Shown here: positions 18,181 to 28,527 of the stretch, piece after piece | Position numbering within the stretch: the stretch's first letter is position 1 | Layout of the letters: the number at the start of each line of letters is the position of its first letter | Assembly: GCA_003427395.1 (NCBI GenBank) | Contig: BFEA01000066.1 | Span: forward strand, 2,739,282-2,773,662 | From: Chara braunii | Lineage: Eukaryota > Streptophyta > Charophyceae > Charales > Characeae | Length of the DNA: 34,381 nucleotides | Direction of reading: 5' to 3' | Notes under the pieces: model-generated | Databases searched by the model: none | What the model was told of the DNA's origin: nothing | What the model saw: the letters and a program-made list of their open reading frames with translations, nothing else | Made by a program: the position numbers and the translations under genes

Positions 18181-19623
18181 TAATAAAAAAGGAGCAGTTA
18201 GAAGAACAGGGCTTCGTAGCCTATGTTAGGCCTGTGACTGAGCCCAAAGAAGACAAGCCCATAGATCCAGCTATTGCCAAGGTGCTGGAAGAGTTCAAAG
18301 ATTTGGCAGAGCTGCCAACAGGAGTAGTACCGCAGCCAATCCAACATAGAATCGAAATAGGGCCCGACAGTAAAACTCCTAAGGGTACGGTTTACAGGAT
18401 GTCCCCAAGGGAGTTAGAGGAGTTGCGTGAGCAACTAGACGAACTCCTCGAAAGGGGTTGGCTTAGGCCCAGTTCGTCTCCTTTCGGAGCACCAGTTTTG
18501 TTTGTCTCCAAAAAGGAGGGAGAGTTGCGTATGTGCATCGATTATAGGGGTCTGAATGCAATTACAGTGAAGAATGTTGAGTCGCTGCCCAGGATAGACG
18601 ATCTTTTGGATCGGGTGCAGGGCTGTAGATATTTCTCAAAGATAGATCTGAAGTCCAGATATCATTAAATAGAAGTTCATCCTGATGACCAGTATAAGAC
18701 TGCTTTCCTTACTAGATATGGGCATTATGAGTTCATCGTGATGCCTTTTGGACTGACTAATGCGCCAACCACATTCTAGCGCTGCATGAATGATGTGTTC
18801 AGACCTTGGTTAGATAGATTCGTCGTAGTTTACCGAGACGATATATTAGTTTTCAGTAGGAACCTCCAAGAGCATCAGGGTCATTTGAGGCAGGCCTTGG
18901 AGCAGTTGAGAGAGACTAACTTCAAGATCAAAGCGAAGAAGTGCGAGTGGGCCAAGACACAAGTCTTGTACTTGGGCCACATCTTAGACGGAGATGGAAT
19001 TAAGCATGAGGATAGCAAGATAGTGGCGATTAGAGATTGGTCGACGCCCCGCACGATGACAGACTTGCGGTCGTTTAGGCCTACCTAATTATTATAGGAA
19101 GTTCGTCAGAAACTTCTACGCCATCGCCGCTCCCCCTCGCAGGTTGCTCAAGAAGGATGCAATCTGGAAGTGGGACAAAGATTGTACCTCCGCTCTTAAG
19201 AAGTTAAAGCGAGCGTTGATAGAGTACCCTGTCCTCAAGGTGGCAGATCCGTCCTTGCCATATGTCATCACCACAGACGCAAGTCAGTATGGTATAGGTG
19301 ATGTGTTGCAGCAGGACGACGACAATGGCTATAGACCCGTAGAGTTTATGTCAGCAAGGATGCCTTCAAAGAAAGTAGCTACCTCGACTTATGAGAGAGA
19401 ACTCTACGCTCTCAGGCAGGCCTTAGAGCACTTGAAGCATTACTTGCTTTGGAGGCACTTCAAAGTTTATTCAGACCACGAGACCCTTACGCAGGCCAAG
19501 ATGACACCTAAGCTAACTAGGTGGGCCTCTGAGATAGATCAGTATGACTTTGAGCTCAAACCAGTCAAAGGCAAGTATAATGTAGTTGCGGATGCTCTAA
19601 GTAGGAGATCAGATTACTTATGA
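18181..19623 (+). pseudogene. Pol of element A: reverse transcriptase and RNase H
   Basis: RT motifs in order: [50 protein letters not shown] and VVVYRDDILVF. Stops at 18666 (TAA) and 18777 (TAG) stand where A' has Gln. The catalytic box is YRDD (Arg codon 18834-18836) where A' has YLDD; the two Asp are kept. A frameshift near 19075 follows DLRSF. RNase H is then readable to 19620 with TTDASQYGIG, ERELYAL, VYSDHETL and VVADALS, so its four acidic positions are present. It ends with TGA at 19621 where A' has Gly. It would copy the element RNA into DNA in the particle. Confidence 0.88.
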
Positions 19624-21203
19624 GTTATAGTTCACTATCTAGATATAGGGAGAGACCTGCAAGAGAAAGTAAGACAGGCGTATGCGCAGGACCCTATTTA
19701 CAGTGACCTTCTCAAGAAAGTTAAGGAGGCCCCAGAGACTGAACCAGATAATCGCGCTAGATTACGACGCTACAAAGGGATTACTGTTCGAGAAAACCAA
19801 TGTAGTAGACCGTCTGTGCGTTCCTAATAATGAGGAGATCCGTAGTTTGATCCTCGGGGAATGCCACGACACAAAGGGACATTTCGGTTGGCAAAAGACT
19901 TCAGCCAATCTGATGCATGCGTATACTTGGCCAGGAATGAAAGCTGACTACATAGATTATGTTCGCAGTTGCAAAGTTTGTCAAAGAAATAAGACAACTA
20001 CGCATGCCCCTCTAGGTCTTCTTCGACCCTTACCTATTCCTGACCAGCCTGGGGATTCAGTGTCCATTGATTTCATGGATGCTGGCATCAAAAGTAGGCA
20101 TGGACAGAGCCAAGTCATGGTAATAGTGGATAGATTTAGCAAATATGCAGTTTTTGTTCCCTTACCCGCAGAAACCCGTACAGAGATAATAATTCATAAT
20201 TTTTTTGACTTTTGGGTTAGCGATCACGGAATCCCATTGTCCATAGTTAGTGATAGGGACACCCGGTTAACAAGTCAGAACTGGCAGGGAATTAATGAGA
20301 GTATACGGGTCAGAGTTGTTAATGTCGTCGAGCCGTCACCTAGAGACCAACGGTCAGACCAAACATATGAATAAGACTCTGCAACAAGTTTTGCGCATGT
20401 ATATTAGACAAGATCAAGTCAATTGGGACTGTTTGAATATTAGACAAGATCAAGTCAATTGAGACCAACGGTCAGACCGAAGATATGAATAAGATTCTGC
20501 AACAAGTTTTGCGCATGTATATTAGACAAGATCAAGTTTCGTGCACCTAGCCACTTGTCGTACTCCCAATGAGCTGCATAAGTCCTTTAGACTGCGCAGA
20601 CCGTTTGAAGGACTTAACCGGGACGAGGTTCATAGGCTACCGCCCGGTACTAGGGAGTTTGCGATACAGCACGAGAAGGAGTTAGCTACCGTTGTTGAGA
20701 ACCTCAGGAAGGCCCAACACAGAATGATAGAACAGGCTAATAAGCATCGTCGCCCGTCACAGTTTCAAGTAGGCGACCTAGTTTGGGTCAAGTCCAAAGA
20801 GTTTGCTCCTGAGGGAAACATTTCGCAAAAGTTACTGCCAGCATACAGAGGACCGTGGCCAGTTCTAGAAGTTAAGGGCGGAGAGGATGGACCGTCCTAT
20901 ACGATAGAGATCCCAGCACACCTCCACACCTACCTTGTGTTCCATGCGGCGACGTTGCTTCCGTGTGTCACAAGTCAACAGTTTCCATCAAGAAGATCCA
21001 TGATCCCTCTGGACATGGATGGAAGGTACGACATTAACGGCATTGTAGGTGAAGATGTGTTTAGAACAGGAGGTAGAGGTCACCCACATAAATAGTACAA
21101 AGTGCGATTTGCTTATCAGGAACCAGAGGACGAACGCTGGTTTACCAAAACTGAACTTCTAAAAACAGCTCCCGACATAGTTAGAGCCTACGAGAGAGAT
21201 TAG
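19624..21203 (+). pseudogene. Pol of element A: integrase and chromodomain-like tail
   Basis: The zinc-binding part is readable (GECHDTKGHFGW, then SCKVCQRNK) after a shift near 19745. The catalytic core has Asp in VSIDFMDAG and Asp in VSDRDTR. The region of the third acidic residue is tangled in a local duplication (20343-20537): the first copy has Lys, the second keeps Glu. Frame is lost from about 20290 to 20535. From 20541 the C-terminal domain reads EQANKHRRPSQFQVGDLVWV, LLPAYRGPWPVLE and TYLVFHAATLLP. A TAG at 21093 stands where A' has Gln. The tail (YKVRFAYQEPEDERWF) resembles a chromodomain without the usual aromatic pattern. Confidence 0.85.
20343..20537 (+). repeat. Local duplication in A integrase (118-base offset)
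   Basis: GAGACCAACGGTCAGACC begins at 20343 and again at 20461. Each copy runs about 77 bases to ATTAGACAAGATCAAGT, with three differences. A shorter piece (ATTAGACAAGATCAAGTC) is also repeated in between, near 20437. Confidence 0.88.
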
Positions 21204-21256
21204 AAAGGTAAAAGTTAGGTCTTGGACTGAACTATTCTCGGAGGACCTCGAATTTA

Positions 21257-21268
21257 GGCCGGCGGGAG
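21257..21268 (+). promoter_or_regulatory. Likely polypurine tract of element A
   Basis: GGCCGGCGGGAG lies directly before the LTR start TGAAACC. A' has GGACAGCGGGAG at the same place. It is purine-rich but not pure. Confidence 0.5.
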
Positions 21269-22205
21269 TGAAACCGTTTTCACCTTCGCAGTAGTGGATG
21301 CAGATCCCAGGGCTCGATCCCTAGACCTCGCTCCCCTGTGTCTAGTACCCCTGTGTGTTTGAACCCGTACCTGTCTTAGGAGTCAGTTGTTGTCTGTTGT
21401 GGGCCAGTGTGTTCGTCGGGTCTTGAACCGTAGGCTTGTCGCGTAGGGGTCAAGTTTGTAGCAGAGGTCGTAGCCGTAGTGGTTCTGAAAGGTCAAGGTC
21501 GTAGCCGATACATTCCTGGAAGGTCAAGGTCGTAGCTGCTACAATGTCGAAGGGACAAGTCCACAGACTTCCGGAAGGTCCGAAAGTGGCCCTTCAAACG
21601 TTGCTCATAGCAGACTAGGGGCAAGTGGGCAAGTGGTGAGTCCACCTATGCTGAGTCAGCGGTACCCAGTTCCAGTCCCACTTAGTCCAGTCAGCAAGTA
21701 CCATGTGGGACTGTGTGCACCAGGGGCCCGGTGGGAAAGGGCAGACTAGCAGCGAACAGAAGTATAAATCAAGAGGCAGCGTCCAGCTATTATTCATTCC
21801 TGCGTAAGCCATGCAGAAGCGCTACCTGAGCGACTTGTGCGAGGTGGTCTGCAGAGTGCCCGAAGACAAAGTGGGCTGGAGGAGATAGTTAACCAGAGCC
21901 ATAGAGGTATGGCGGCCATAGCCGCTATAGCCGATAGGCGAGTGTGTGAGTACGAAAGTGTGTGTATGCGTGTGGGATATCCAGGGTGATCCGGAGTTGA
22001 GTAAGTGCGAACAATGGTGTTGGACAAAGAGACGAGAGTTGGGACGTACAGGCGCTGATGCGCCATAGCCTGTTGAAGCGAGTTTGTATCTAAACTGTGT
22101 TTTCGACTTCCATATCTTTGAGCTTTGAGTGGGCGTTGTGCGCCAATGTGATTCACCATCTGTTTGCATGAGTGTGAAGTGGAAAAGAAAGCGAGTCTGA
22201 TTGCA
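21269..22205 (+). repeat. 3' LTR of element A
   Basis: It matches 2685-3615 from TGAAAC to GATTGCA, with scattered substitutions and small indels. A TATA-like box is at 21763. TGGAC follows at 22206-22210. Confidence 0.9.
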
Positions 22206-22210
22206 TGGAC
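22206..22210. repeat. Target-site duplication of element A, right copy (TGGAC)
   Basis: Identical to 2680-2684. Removing element A joins AATACTGGAC to ATAGATAGTTCA, which is the same junction seen uninterrupted near 22498-22520. Confidence 0.85.
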
Positions 22211-22552
22211 ATAGATAGTTCAAATAAAAGGAAGTAATAATAATTAAAAAGAATATATTTGTCGAAGGTGGGTGTGCCCGCTGGTCTGCGTGCCTGTCTG
22301 AGTCCATATCGGCCTAAGTGTGTGTGACCCACAAGAGTACTTGTTGGTTTGGAGGCCCTGCAGGGCCGGTTCTTACCTGTGGCTGTGACTTTGAGGGTTG
22401 CAGCAGGAAAAACACTCCTCTTACCCCTCCTCGCACTCTCAAAAAAAAAAACCTTCTCTCTCCGTTTTGTCTCTTTCCGCTTTCTGCGCACGCGCCGCAA
22501 TACTGGAAATAGATAGTTCAGATAAAAAGAAAGAATAATAATTAAAAAAAAA
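22211..22552 (+). repeat. C-type LTR sequence, with a ~300-bp tandem duplication
   Basis: Bases 22211-22250 (ATAGATAGTTCAAATAAAAG and AT-rich tail) continue the fragment cut at 2684. From about 22255 the sequence repeats what lies at 2435-2684 and ends again with AATACTGGAAATAGATAG and the same AT-rich tail (22510-22552). So a unit of about 300 bp was present twice, and element A entered the first copy. Confidence 0.75.
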
Positions 22553-22616
22553 AAATCACAAAAGCAGAAGGTAGAACCCCTAGCCGGAGCGGCTATTCAT
22601 TTGGATTTGGAGAATG

Positions 22617-23105
22617 GCATCCACGCATTTCTATGTTCTCGACAAGTGTCCCTTCGACGCGATCATTGGTTTGGGCTGGTGAAAGGCCCATTGTCTAAGG
22701 ACCACGTGGGCGGATACCCACTTCGTGGTGCGTGACGGCAAGGAGAACGAGCATACCGGCTTGTTCGACGAAACGCGCGAGTCCCAAGTGACTCTTTTTA
22801 GTGCGAACAAATTTTGCAGGTCGGTGCGGATGCGCAAAGAAGGTGAGGGTGTGCATGTAGCCTTTATAAAGCCTATCCATATGCCTTCTACTTTTGATGC
22901 GTTCTTTACCTCTGAAAATAACTTTACTTCTACTCCATCTACTTCTGTTCCATCTACCTCTAATCCAGCTACTTCAAATTCGGTTGTTATTGTCGTAAAT
23001 TCTCAAACTGATTTTCTCTCTCTTGATAAGGATGATCCTCCACCAGAAGTCCCAACAAACATTCGCCGTCTACTAGATTATCTGTCTACTAGATCGTTTT
23101 CCGAA
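22617..23105 (+). pseudogene. Pol of element C: protease remnant and linker
   Basis: The frame starts without an ATG in the C-terminal part of a retrotransposon aspartic protease (FYVLDKCPFDAIIGLGW). A TGA at 22680 follows, then the same frame runs to 23117 through a Ser/Thr/Pro-rich linker. The active-site half of the protease and all of gag are missing: the sequence to the left is AT-rich and LTR-like. So C carries a large internal deletion, or was joined to this LTR piece by another event. Confidence 0.7.
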
Positions 23106-24275
23106 AGTGTTGGCTGAACCTCGTGGAGTACCCGAGCGTTCGGTCAAACACAAGATCGAGATAGTAGAAGGGAGTGCTTCTCCAAAGGGCTGCGTCTACC
23201 GTATGCGACAAGGAGAGTTGGAGGAGCTGAGAAGACAGATTGATGACAGGATTGATCGTGAATGGATTAGGCCTAGTGAGTTTGCGTTCGGTGCACCTGT
23301 CTTATTTGTGTCGAAAAAAGGAGGCAAACTTCGGATGCGCATCGACTATCGTGGACTAAACCATATCACCAGAAAGAACGATTATCCCTTGCCACATAGT
23401 GATGATTTGTTGGATGCTGCAGGTGGGTGCAGGGTCTCCAGCAAGATCGACCTCAAGTCTGGCTACCACCAGATGGAAGTTGATCCGATCGACCAGCACA
23501 AAACTGCGTTCAAGACACGCGATGGGCTGTACAAATTTATCGTTATGCCCTTCGGTCTCATGAATGCACCAGACACGTTTCAGTGCCTCATGGACAAGGT
23601 TATCCGCCATCAGGTCAACAAGTTTGTTGTTGTTTACCTCGATGACATCCTGATTTCAGTAAGTCCATGAAAGAGCACGTCAATCACCTAGAGGAATTTT
23701 TGCAGGTTCTGAAGGAGGCGAAGTTGCACCTCAACTTAGAGAAATCTGAGTTTGCAAGGGACAATGTTATGTATCTTGGGCACTGATTGTTTGCAAACGG
23801 CCTTGAGCCGGCGGCAACCAAGGTTAAGGTCATACGAAAGTGGCCTCGACCGACAAATGTACGGGAACTGCGTTCCTTTTTTGGTTTGGCTTCGTAGTAC
23901 CGGAAGTTTGTACCCAAATTTTATGTCATTGCTCACCCACGATGGAGACTAACAAGCAAAAATGTCACTTATGCGTGGTGTGGGAAGTGCGAGACTGCGT
24001 TTCAAGCTTTGAAAGAAGCTTTGGTAAGTCATTATGTGCTCCATATTGCGAATCCCAACCTCACCTTCGTAGTCACTAAAATGCGAGCCAATATGGGATT
24101 GGCGCAGTGTTGCAACAAGATGATGGGCATGGCCCACGTCCACTCGAATATTACAGCACACACATGCCTTGCCATAAGGTAGTGGCCTCCACATATATGG
24201 ATTGCGAGAGGCGCTAGCGCATTAAAAGCACTACCTCTTGGGTCCTCACTTCAAGGTTTACTCAGATCATAAGAC
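23106..24275 (+). pseudogene. Pol of element C: reverse transcriptase and RNase H
   Basis: After a frameshift near 23105 the RT reads [72 protein letters not shown] and [10 protein letters not shown], with the YLDD box intact. One T is missing near 23656. The next part (EHVNHLEEFLQVLKEAKLHL, then ELRSFFGLAS) carries TGA near 23784 and a TAG before YRKFV. RNase H is heavily shifted. The piece SQYGIGAVLQQDDGHGPRPL is readable near 24085-24140, but the expected Asp just before it is changed and later motifs are broken. The element cannot make active enzyme. Confidence 0.8.
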
Positions 24276-24514
24276 CTTGCAGTGGATCAAAACGCAAATT
24301 CATCTTTCTCCGACGCTGGGCTGCATGACGTTGTTGTTTACAATTTTGAATTGAAACACAAGAAAGGTTGTCATAATCGTGTCACTGATGCTTTGTCTTG
24401 TCATCCTAAGTTTTTGACTTGCCTCGTGAGCTCGTATGACCCTCGAAGGAAATTGAAGGAGGATCTGGTCGAGCACACTGTTAAGGATCCGGACCTTGGT
24501 CCCATCCTCGAGCA

Positions 24515-25123
24515 GATTAAGGCTGACCTTAGGAGCCAGCCTGATTTTGAAGAGTGTGAGGGTCTTGTATTCCGATGCTATGAGAAGTTTGATAATTTGT
24601 GTGTACCCCACCATACGCCTCTTTGAACTCACTTCTTGGATTTGGCACATGGTCNGACTGGACACTTTGNCTTTGAGAAGACTTAAAGAAGTCTTTTGNA
24701 GCAATTTGATTGGTCGGGAATAAGGAGATCCGCTNAGAAGTTTATTGCGGAATGTCAAGNCTNTCAAAGGACCAAGGTCCATAGCCATAAGCCTTATGGC
24801 TGTCTCTTATACACATCTAGATGTGTATAAGAGACAGGATTAAGGCTGACCTTAGGAGCCAGCCTGATTTTGAAGAGTGTGAGGGTCTTGTATTCCGATG
24901 CTATGAGAAGTTTGATAATTTGTGTGTACCCCACCATACGCCTCTTTGAACTCACTTCTTGGATTTGGCACATGGTCNGACTGGACACTTTGNCTTTGAG
25001 AAGACTTAAAGAAGTCTTTTGNAGCAATTTGATTGGTCGGGAATAAGGAGATCCGCTNAGAAGTTTATTGCGGAATGTCAAGNCTNTCAAAGGACCAAGG
25101 TCCATAGCCATAAGCCTTATGGC
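24515..25123. other. Artefactual 285-base duplication around a sequencing adapter
   Basis: Bases 24515-24799 and 24838-25122 are the same sequence, offset by 323. Each has N at the same six relative places (24655, 24670, 24699, 24735, 24760, 24763 and each plus 323). A true duplication would not share ambiguous calls in this way. Confidence 0.95.
24800..24837. other. Nextera mate-pair junction adapter left in the assembly
   Basis: CTGTCTCTTATACACATCT (24800-24818) is followed directly by its reverse complement AGATGTGTATAAGAGACAG (24819-24837). This is the Tn5 mosaic end, joined head to head as in circularised mate-pair libraries. It is not genomic. Confidence 0.98.
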
Positions 25124-26234
25124 CTGTTGAAACCCCTCCCATTCCCTGATGGACCCGGTGAGTCGGTTTCTATCGATTTCACGGACATGAGAAAGGTGAG
25201 TGAGGCAGGACGTTCACAAGTCATGGTCATCATGGATCGTTTTTCTAAATTTTGGAACTTGATTCCTTCACCTCCTCATGCACCAACTGAGCTTGTGATT
25301 GAAGAATGTCACCAGCAGTACATTCTGCAGTATGCCCCCCCGAAAACTCTTGTGAGTGATCGGGACACCAGGTTCTTTAGTACTGATTGGAAGGACTTTA
25401 CCTCTCAGATCTACGACATTAAACTCGACATGACTTCTGGTCAATACCGTGAAGCCAATGGGTTGGCCGAGGAAATCAAGCAGACCGTCATTCAATTGCT
25501 TCGTGCGTTAATTGTTCGCTATCAGAACATGTGGGACAAGGAGTTACACATAGTGAAGGGGTTGTATAACAACACCATTCACTTCGCAACTGGCATGACA
25601 CCGAATCAATCGCAATACGGTTGGCAACTGTGCAATCCTCTCTCCTATTTGTTCCCCGATCGGTCACCGGGTCTGACACCCGTCATGCCTGGCTACAATG
25701 CCAAGTATGCACGCTTATTGAAAGTTGCTATTGTAGCGATGAACAAGCGCTGACATGCCATGATCAACATGATAATAAGTCGATCAAAGAAGGGAATTTC
25801 GAAGTAGGAAGTTATGTCTGGATCAAGATGTCTGAGTTTACGAAGAAGAGGGAGTATCACGAAAGCTTCTTCCATTGTACTATGGTCCTTGCAGGTTTCT
25901 AAAGGTGGTAGGAGATGACAAATTTGGTCCTTTGTACGTGATCGCCGTACCACCTCGTCTGCATACGTATTCGGTCTTTCACGCATCCAAGTTGTTTCCC
26001 CATACTGATGATGAGACTTTTCTCTTCCTAGATCCTATGATTCCTCGTGCTATCAACGGTGGTCACAAAGAAGACAGAATTGTTTTCCGTGAAGGAAGAG
26101 GGAGGAACATATAGTACACAGTTCACTTCCTTTGTCACCTGTTGAATGAGTTTTACTGGATCAATCGAAAAGAGCTACTAAAGAATGCTCCCCATGTCGT
26201 TAAAGCTTATGAACGACAGATCAACGATGGATAG

Positions 26235-26371
26235 CCTGATAAGTTTTTGGCAACATTTACAGCTCACGGTTTAATCGAAACTCTCGTTTTAATCTACTCC
26301 TATGATGCATTTTGTATAGACTCTGAATGAGTTACTCGCTCGAAGGGACCTCACTCTTGAGAGGGGGGTAG
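26235..26371 (+). other. 3' untranslated part of element C with polypurine tract
   Basis: This is noncoding sequence between the Pol stop and the LTR. GAGAGGGGGGTAG at about 26359-26371 lies directly before the LTR start TGTAATG and fits a polypurine tract. Confidence 0.7.
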
Positions 26372-27623
26372 TGTAATGATCCACCAAAACACAGACTGAG
26401 AACACTGCTGATTTCCGGGATTTGCCGCTGGAATGTATGCCGTGCTGAGATTCCCACATTTTGCTGTGATTTCTAAGTCTGTGTGTGTGCGTGCCTACTG
26501 GTCTGGGTGCTTGTCGACCTGAGTGTGTGTATGACCTGCAAGGGTACTTCTTGGTTTGGAGGCCCCGCAGGGCCGGTACTTACCCATGGCTGTGACTTTG
26601 AGGGTTGCAGCGGGAAAAAAAACTCCAGTAGCAGGGGCAGACCCGCGGCACTTAGAGCAGCAGGAAAAACACTCAAGTAGTTCTAGAAGTGCCGGGTACT
26701 CTAGGCCGAGCAGGAGACAAAATGTTGGCATTTTTAGAGGCCCAGTAGCGGTAGGCTAGAGGTAGGTCAGTACCAGTCCAAGTGGCTTGAGTCTAGGGCC
26801 TGTACAGATGATATCAGAGCCTGCAATGATGTTTCCCTCTGAAAGGGAGGAGGTACCGGTTGCTGGGAGGCCGCGCGGCCTAGGAACTCACCGCCCAAGA
26901 GGCAAGTAGGCCGCTATATGGTAGCTCCTCATTTGCGGTGTGCAAGGATTGGTGTTATATTGCTTGAGCCAAGCACTGGACTTGGAGCGCTGTGTGGAGG
27001 AAGGAAAGCAGCTGGGCGCTCAGCCTGGCTATGGCGAGCAGCCGGGTTGAGGAGGAGGAAGAAGAGGGCAAAGGAGGAGAGTGGCGAGGTGCCTACCTGG
27101 CTATGGTGGACACCATCTTCATCACCTGATAGGCACGACATTTGGAAGGCCCCAGTTGGGGTAGTGCCACACCAAGGAAGCTCGATTGAGGCAGAGTCAG
27201 GCATGGCGGCCTGATTAGCAGCGACATAGCTGCTTTGTGTTGTCCTTTGCACATGAGGGCAGAGCCCTTAGTAGTCCGCCATAGCCTTGGCATGTGAGAA
27301 CAGGAAGGAGGAGGGGGAATCCATGGCTAGGGTGGACCTGTTGTTGTGCTAGCAGTAAGAGGGAACTTCGGATATTGATTCTGGGTCATCCACTCATTGT
27401 TATTATTATTATTTGGAAGAAGAATAAGACTGACGAAGTCAAGGAGGAGGAGGAAGGTGGAGAGAGAAGGGGGATTTGTCATTGGTCTTGCTGGTGCACA
27501 TCTTCTTCTTGTTTCTCTCTTCTTTGGTCTCTATCTCTTTGCAACTGCCTTCATTTCTTTCGCAATAGGGTGGCATTGTCTTCCTTGTGAATTTGCACTT
27601 TGGAATTGACCAGTATCATAACA
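26372..27623 (+). repeat. 3' LTR of element C
   Basis: It begins TGTAATGATCC after the purine tract and ends at ATCATAACA, like the end of LTR B. Its first 260 bases match 2333-2595. The rest (about 26640-27590) has no partner in the window. Several GGCTATGGC/CCATAGC motifs occur at about 27030, 27099 and 27280. No coding function is seen in its short frames. Confidence 0.7.
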
Positions 27624-27635
27624 ATAATATGTATA

Positions 27636-28489
27636 TGCAATCAGACTCGTTCTCATTCACACTTTTCATGCATGTAAACAGTAGCACAGCAAACTGGCGA
27701 CATGCGCCCACTCAAAACTCAGAGATATGGCATCCAAATACGAGTTCACTTTCAATTGGCTATGGCGACTCAGCGCCCAAACAACTCACTGTTCACATAC
27801 ACCGGATCACCCTGGATATCCCACGCGCGACTCTCTGAACTCACACACACACACACACACTACACACTAACTCTAGCTATGGCGGCTATGGCCGCAACTA
27901 CCCTATCGCTATGCTACGCTCCTTCTCTCTTGCCCANTTCAGCTCCGGGCTCTCTGCAGACCTCCTTGCACAAGTCGCTGTGGCAGCGCTAACGCATGGC
28001 TCACGCAGGAATGAATGAAAGGCTGGGCGCTACCTCTTGATTTATACTTCTGAAACTCGTTGGTCTGCCCTCTTCCATCGGCCCACGGTGCTCACAGTCC
28101 CTTGTGGTACTTGCTGGACCGGACTGGGACTGACTGGACCTTACCGCTGACTGAGTGGGGACTCACTGCTAACCTACCACCGTCGTACTGCAATTGCACT
28201 GCAGTTTAGTCCACCACTTGACTCACCACTTGCCCACTTGCCCACTTGTTGACCTTCTAGAAGGCTACAACTAGGACTTCTAGACTTCGCTAAGACTTTT
28301 ATCCGACAGACGTACAGATCGAACCCCTGCTACCTACGAACCTATGACAGCCTACCAACTGTTTACGGGTACACAGGTCACAAGTTCAACTCTCGGGGCC
28401 TACACGGGTACTGTACGCGGTGGGGGTAAGGACTAGGGATCGAGCCCTGGGATCTGCATCTGCTACTGCGAAAGGTGAAAACCGTTTCA
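27636..28489 (-). repeat. 3' LTR of element A'
   Basis: This 854-bp LTR starts TGAAACGG at 28489 and ends GATTGCA at 27636 on the minus strand. It matches LTR A in order. A TATA-like box is at about 28046-28039, a (CA)n tract at 27842-27860 and one N at 27937. CCATAGC motifs lie near 27876-27895. Confidence 0.88.
27842..27860. repeat. (CA)n microsatellite in the A' LTR
   Basis: A pure CA run of 19 bases. The matching place in LTR A (near 3350) has only scattered GTGTG. Confidence 0.9.
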
Positions 28490-28527
28490 CTCCCGCTGTC
28501 CTAAATTCGAGGTCCTTCGATAATATT

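Larger units (their letters stand above)
2685..22205 (+). mobile_element. Element A: Ty3/gypsy-type LTR retrotransposon, interrupted by element B
   Basis: Two LTRs of about 935 bp (2685-3615 and 21269-22205) start TGAAAC and end TTGCA. They flank a PBS, a long leader, gag, and pol in the order protease, RT, RNase H, integrase, chromodomain-like tail. The 5-bp duplication TGGAC brackets the element. Element B (3857-14430) sits in the leader. Without it A would be about 8.9 kb. The two LTRs differ by many substitutions and several small indels, and the coding frames carry stops and shifts, so A is old and defective. A near relative, A', lies on the opposite strand at the right end of the window. 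Confidence 0.9.
24276..26234 (+). pseudogene. Pol of element C: integrase and C-terminal tail
   Basis: It starts with the end of RNase H (FELKHKKGCHNRVTDALS). The zinc-binding part (DLAHG-x-TGHF) appears twice because of an assembly duplication (24515-25123) and contains six N in each copy. The core is readable from about 25130: VSIDFTDMRK, VSDRDTRF and a Glu in GLAEEIKQ. Stops and shifts occur at 25751 and near 25895. The C-terminal part reads GNFEVGSYVWIKMSEF, then YSVFHASKLFPH, and a chromodomain-like tail with TAG at 26112 before YTVHF. The last stop is TAG at 26232-26234. Confidence 0.8.

Noticed and set aside
24300-25111. Minus-strand frames across the N-containing integrase region
   Set aside because: They read through the adapter and the false duplication. 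They are artefacts.
26918-27590. Short frames in the C 3' LTR as host genes
   Set aside because: They are around 100 codons or less, lie inside the LTR and overlap on both strands. No domain is recognisable.
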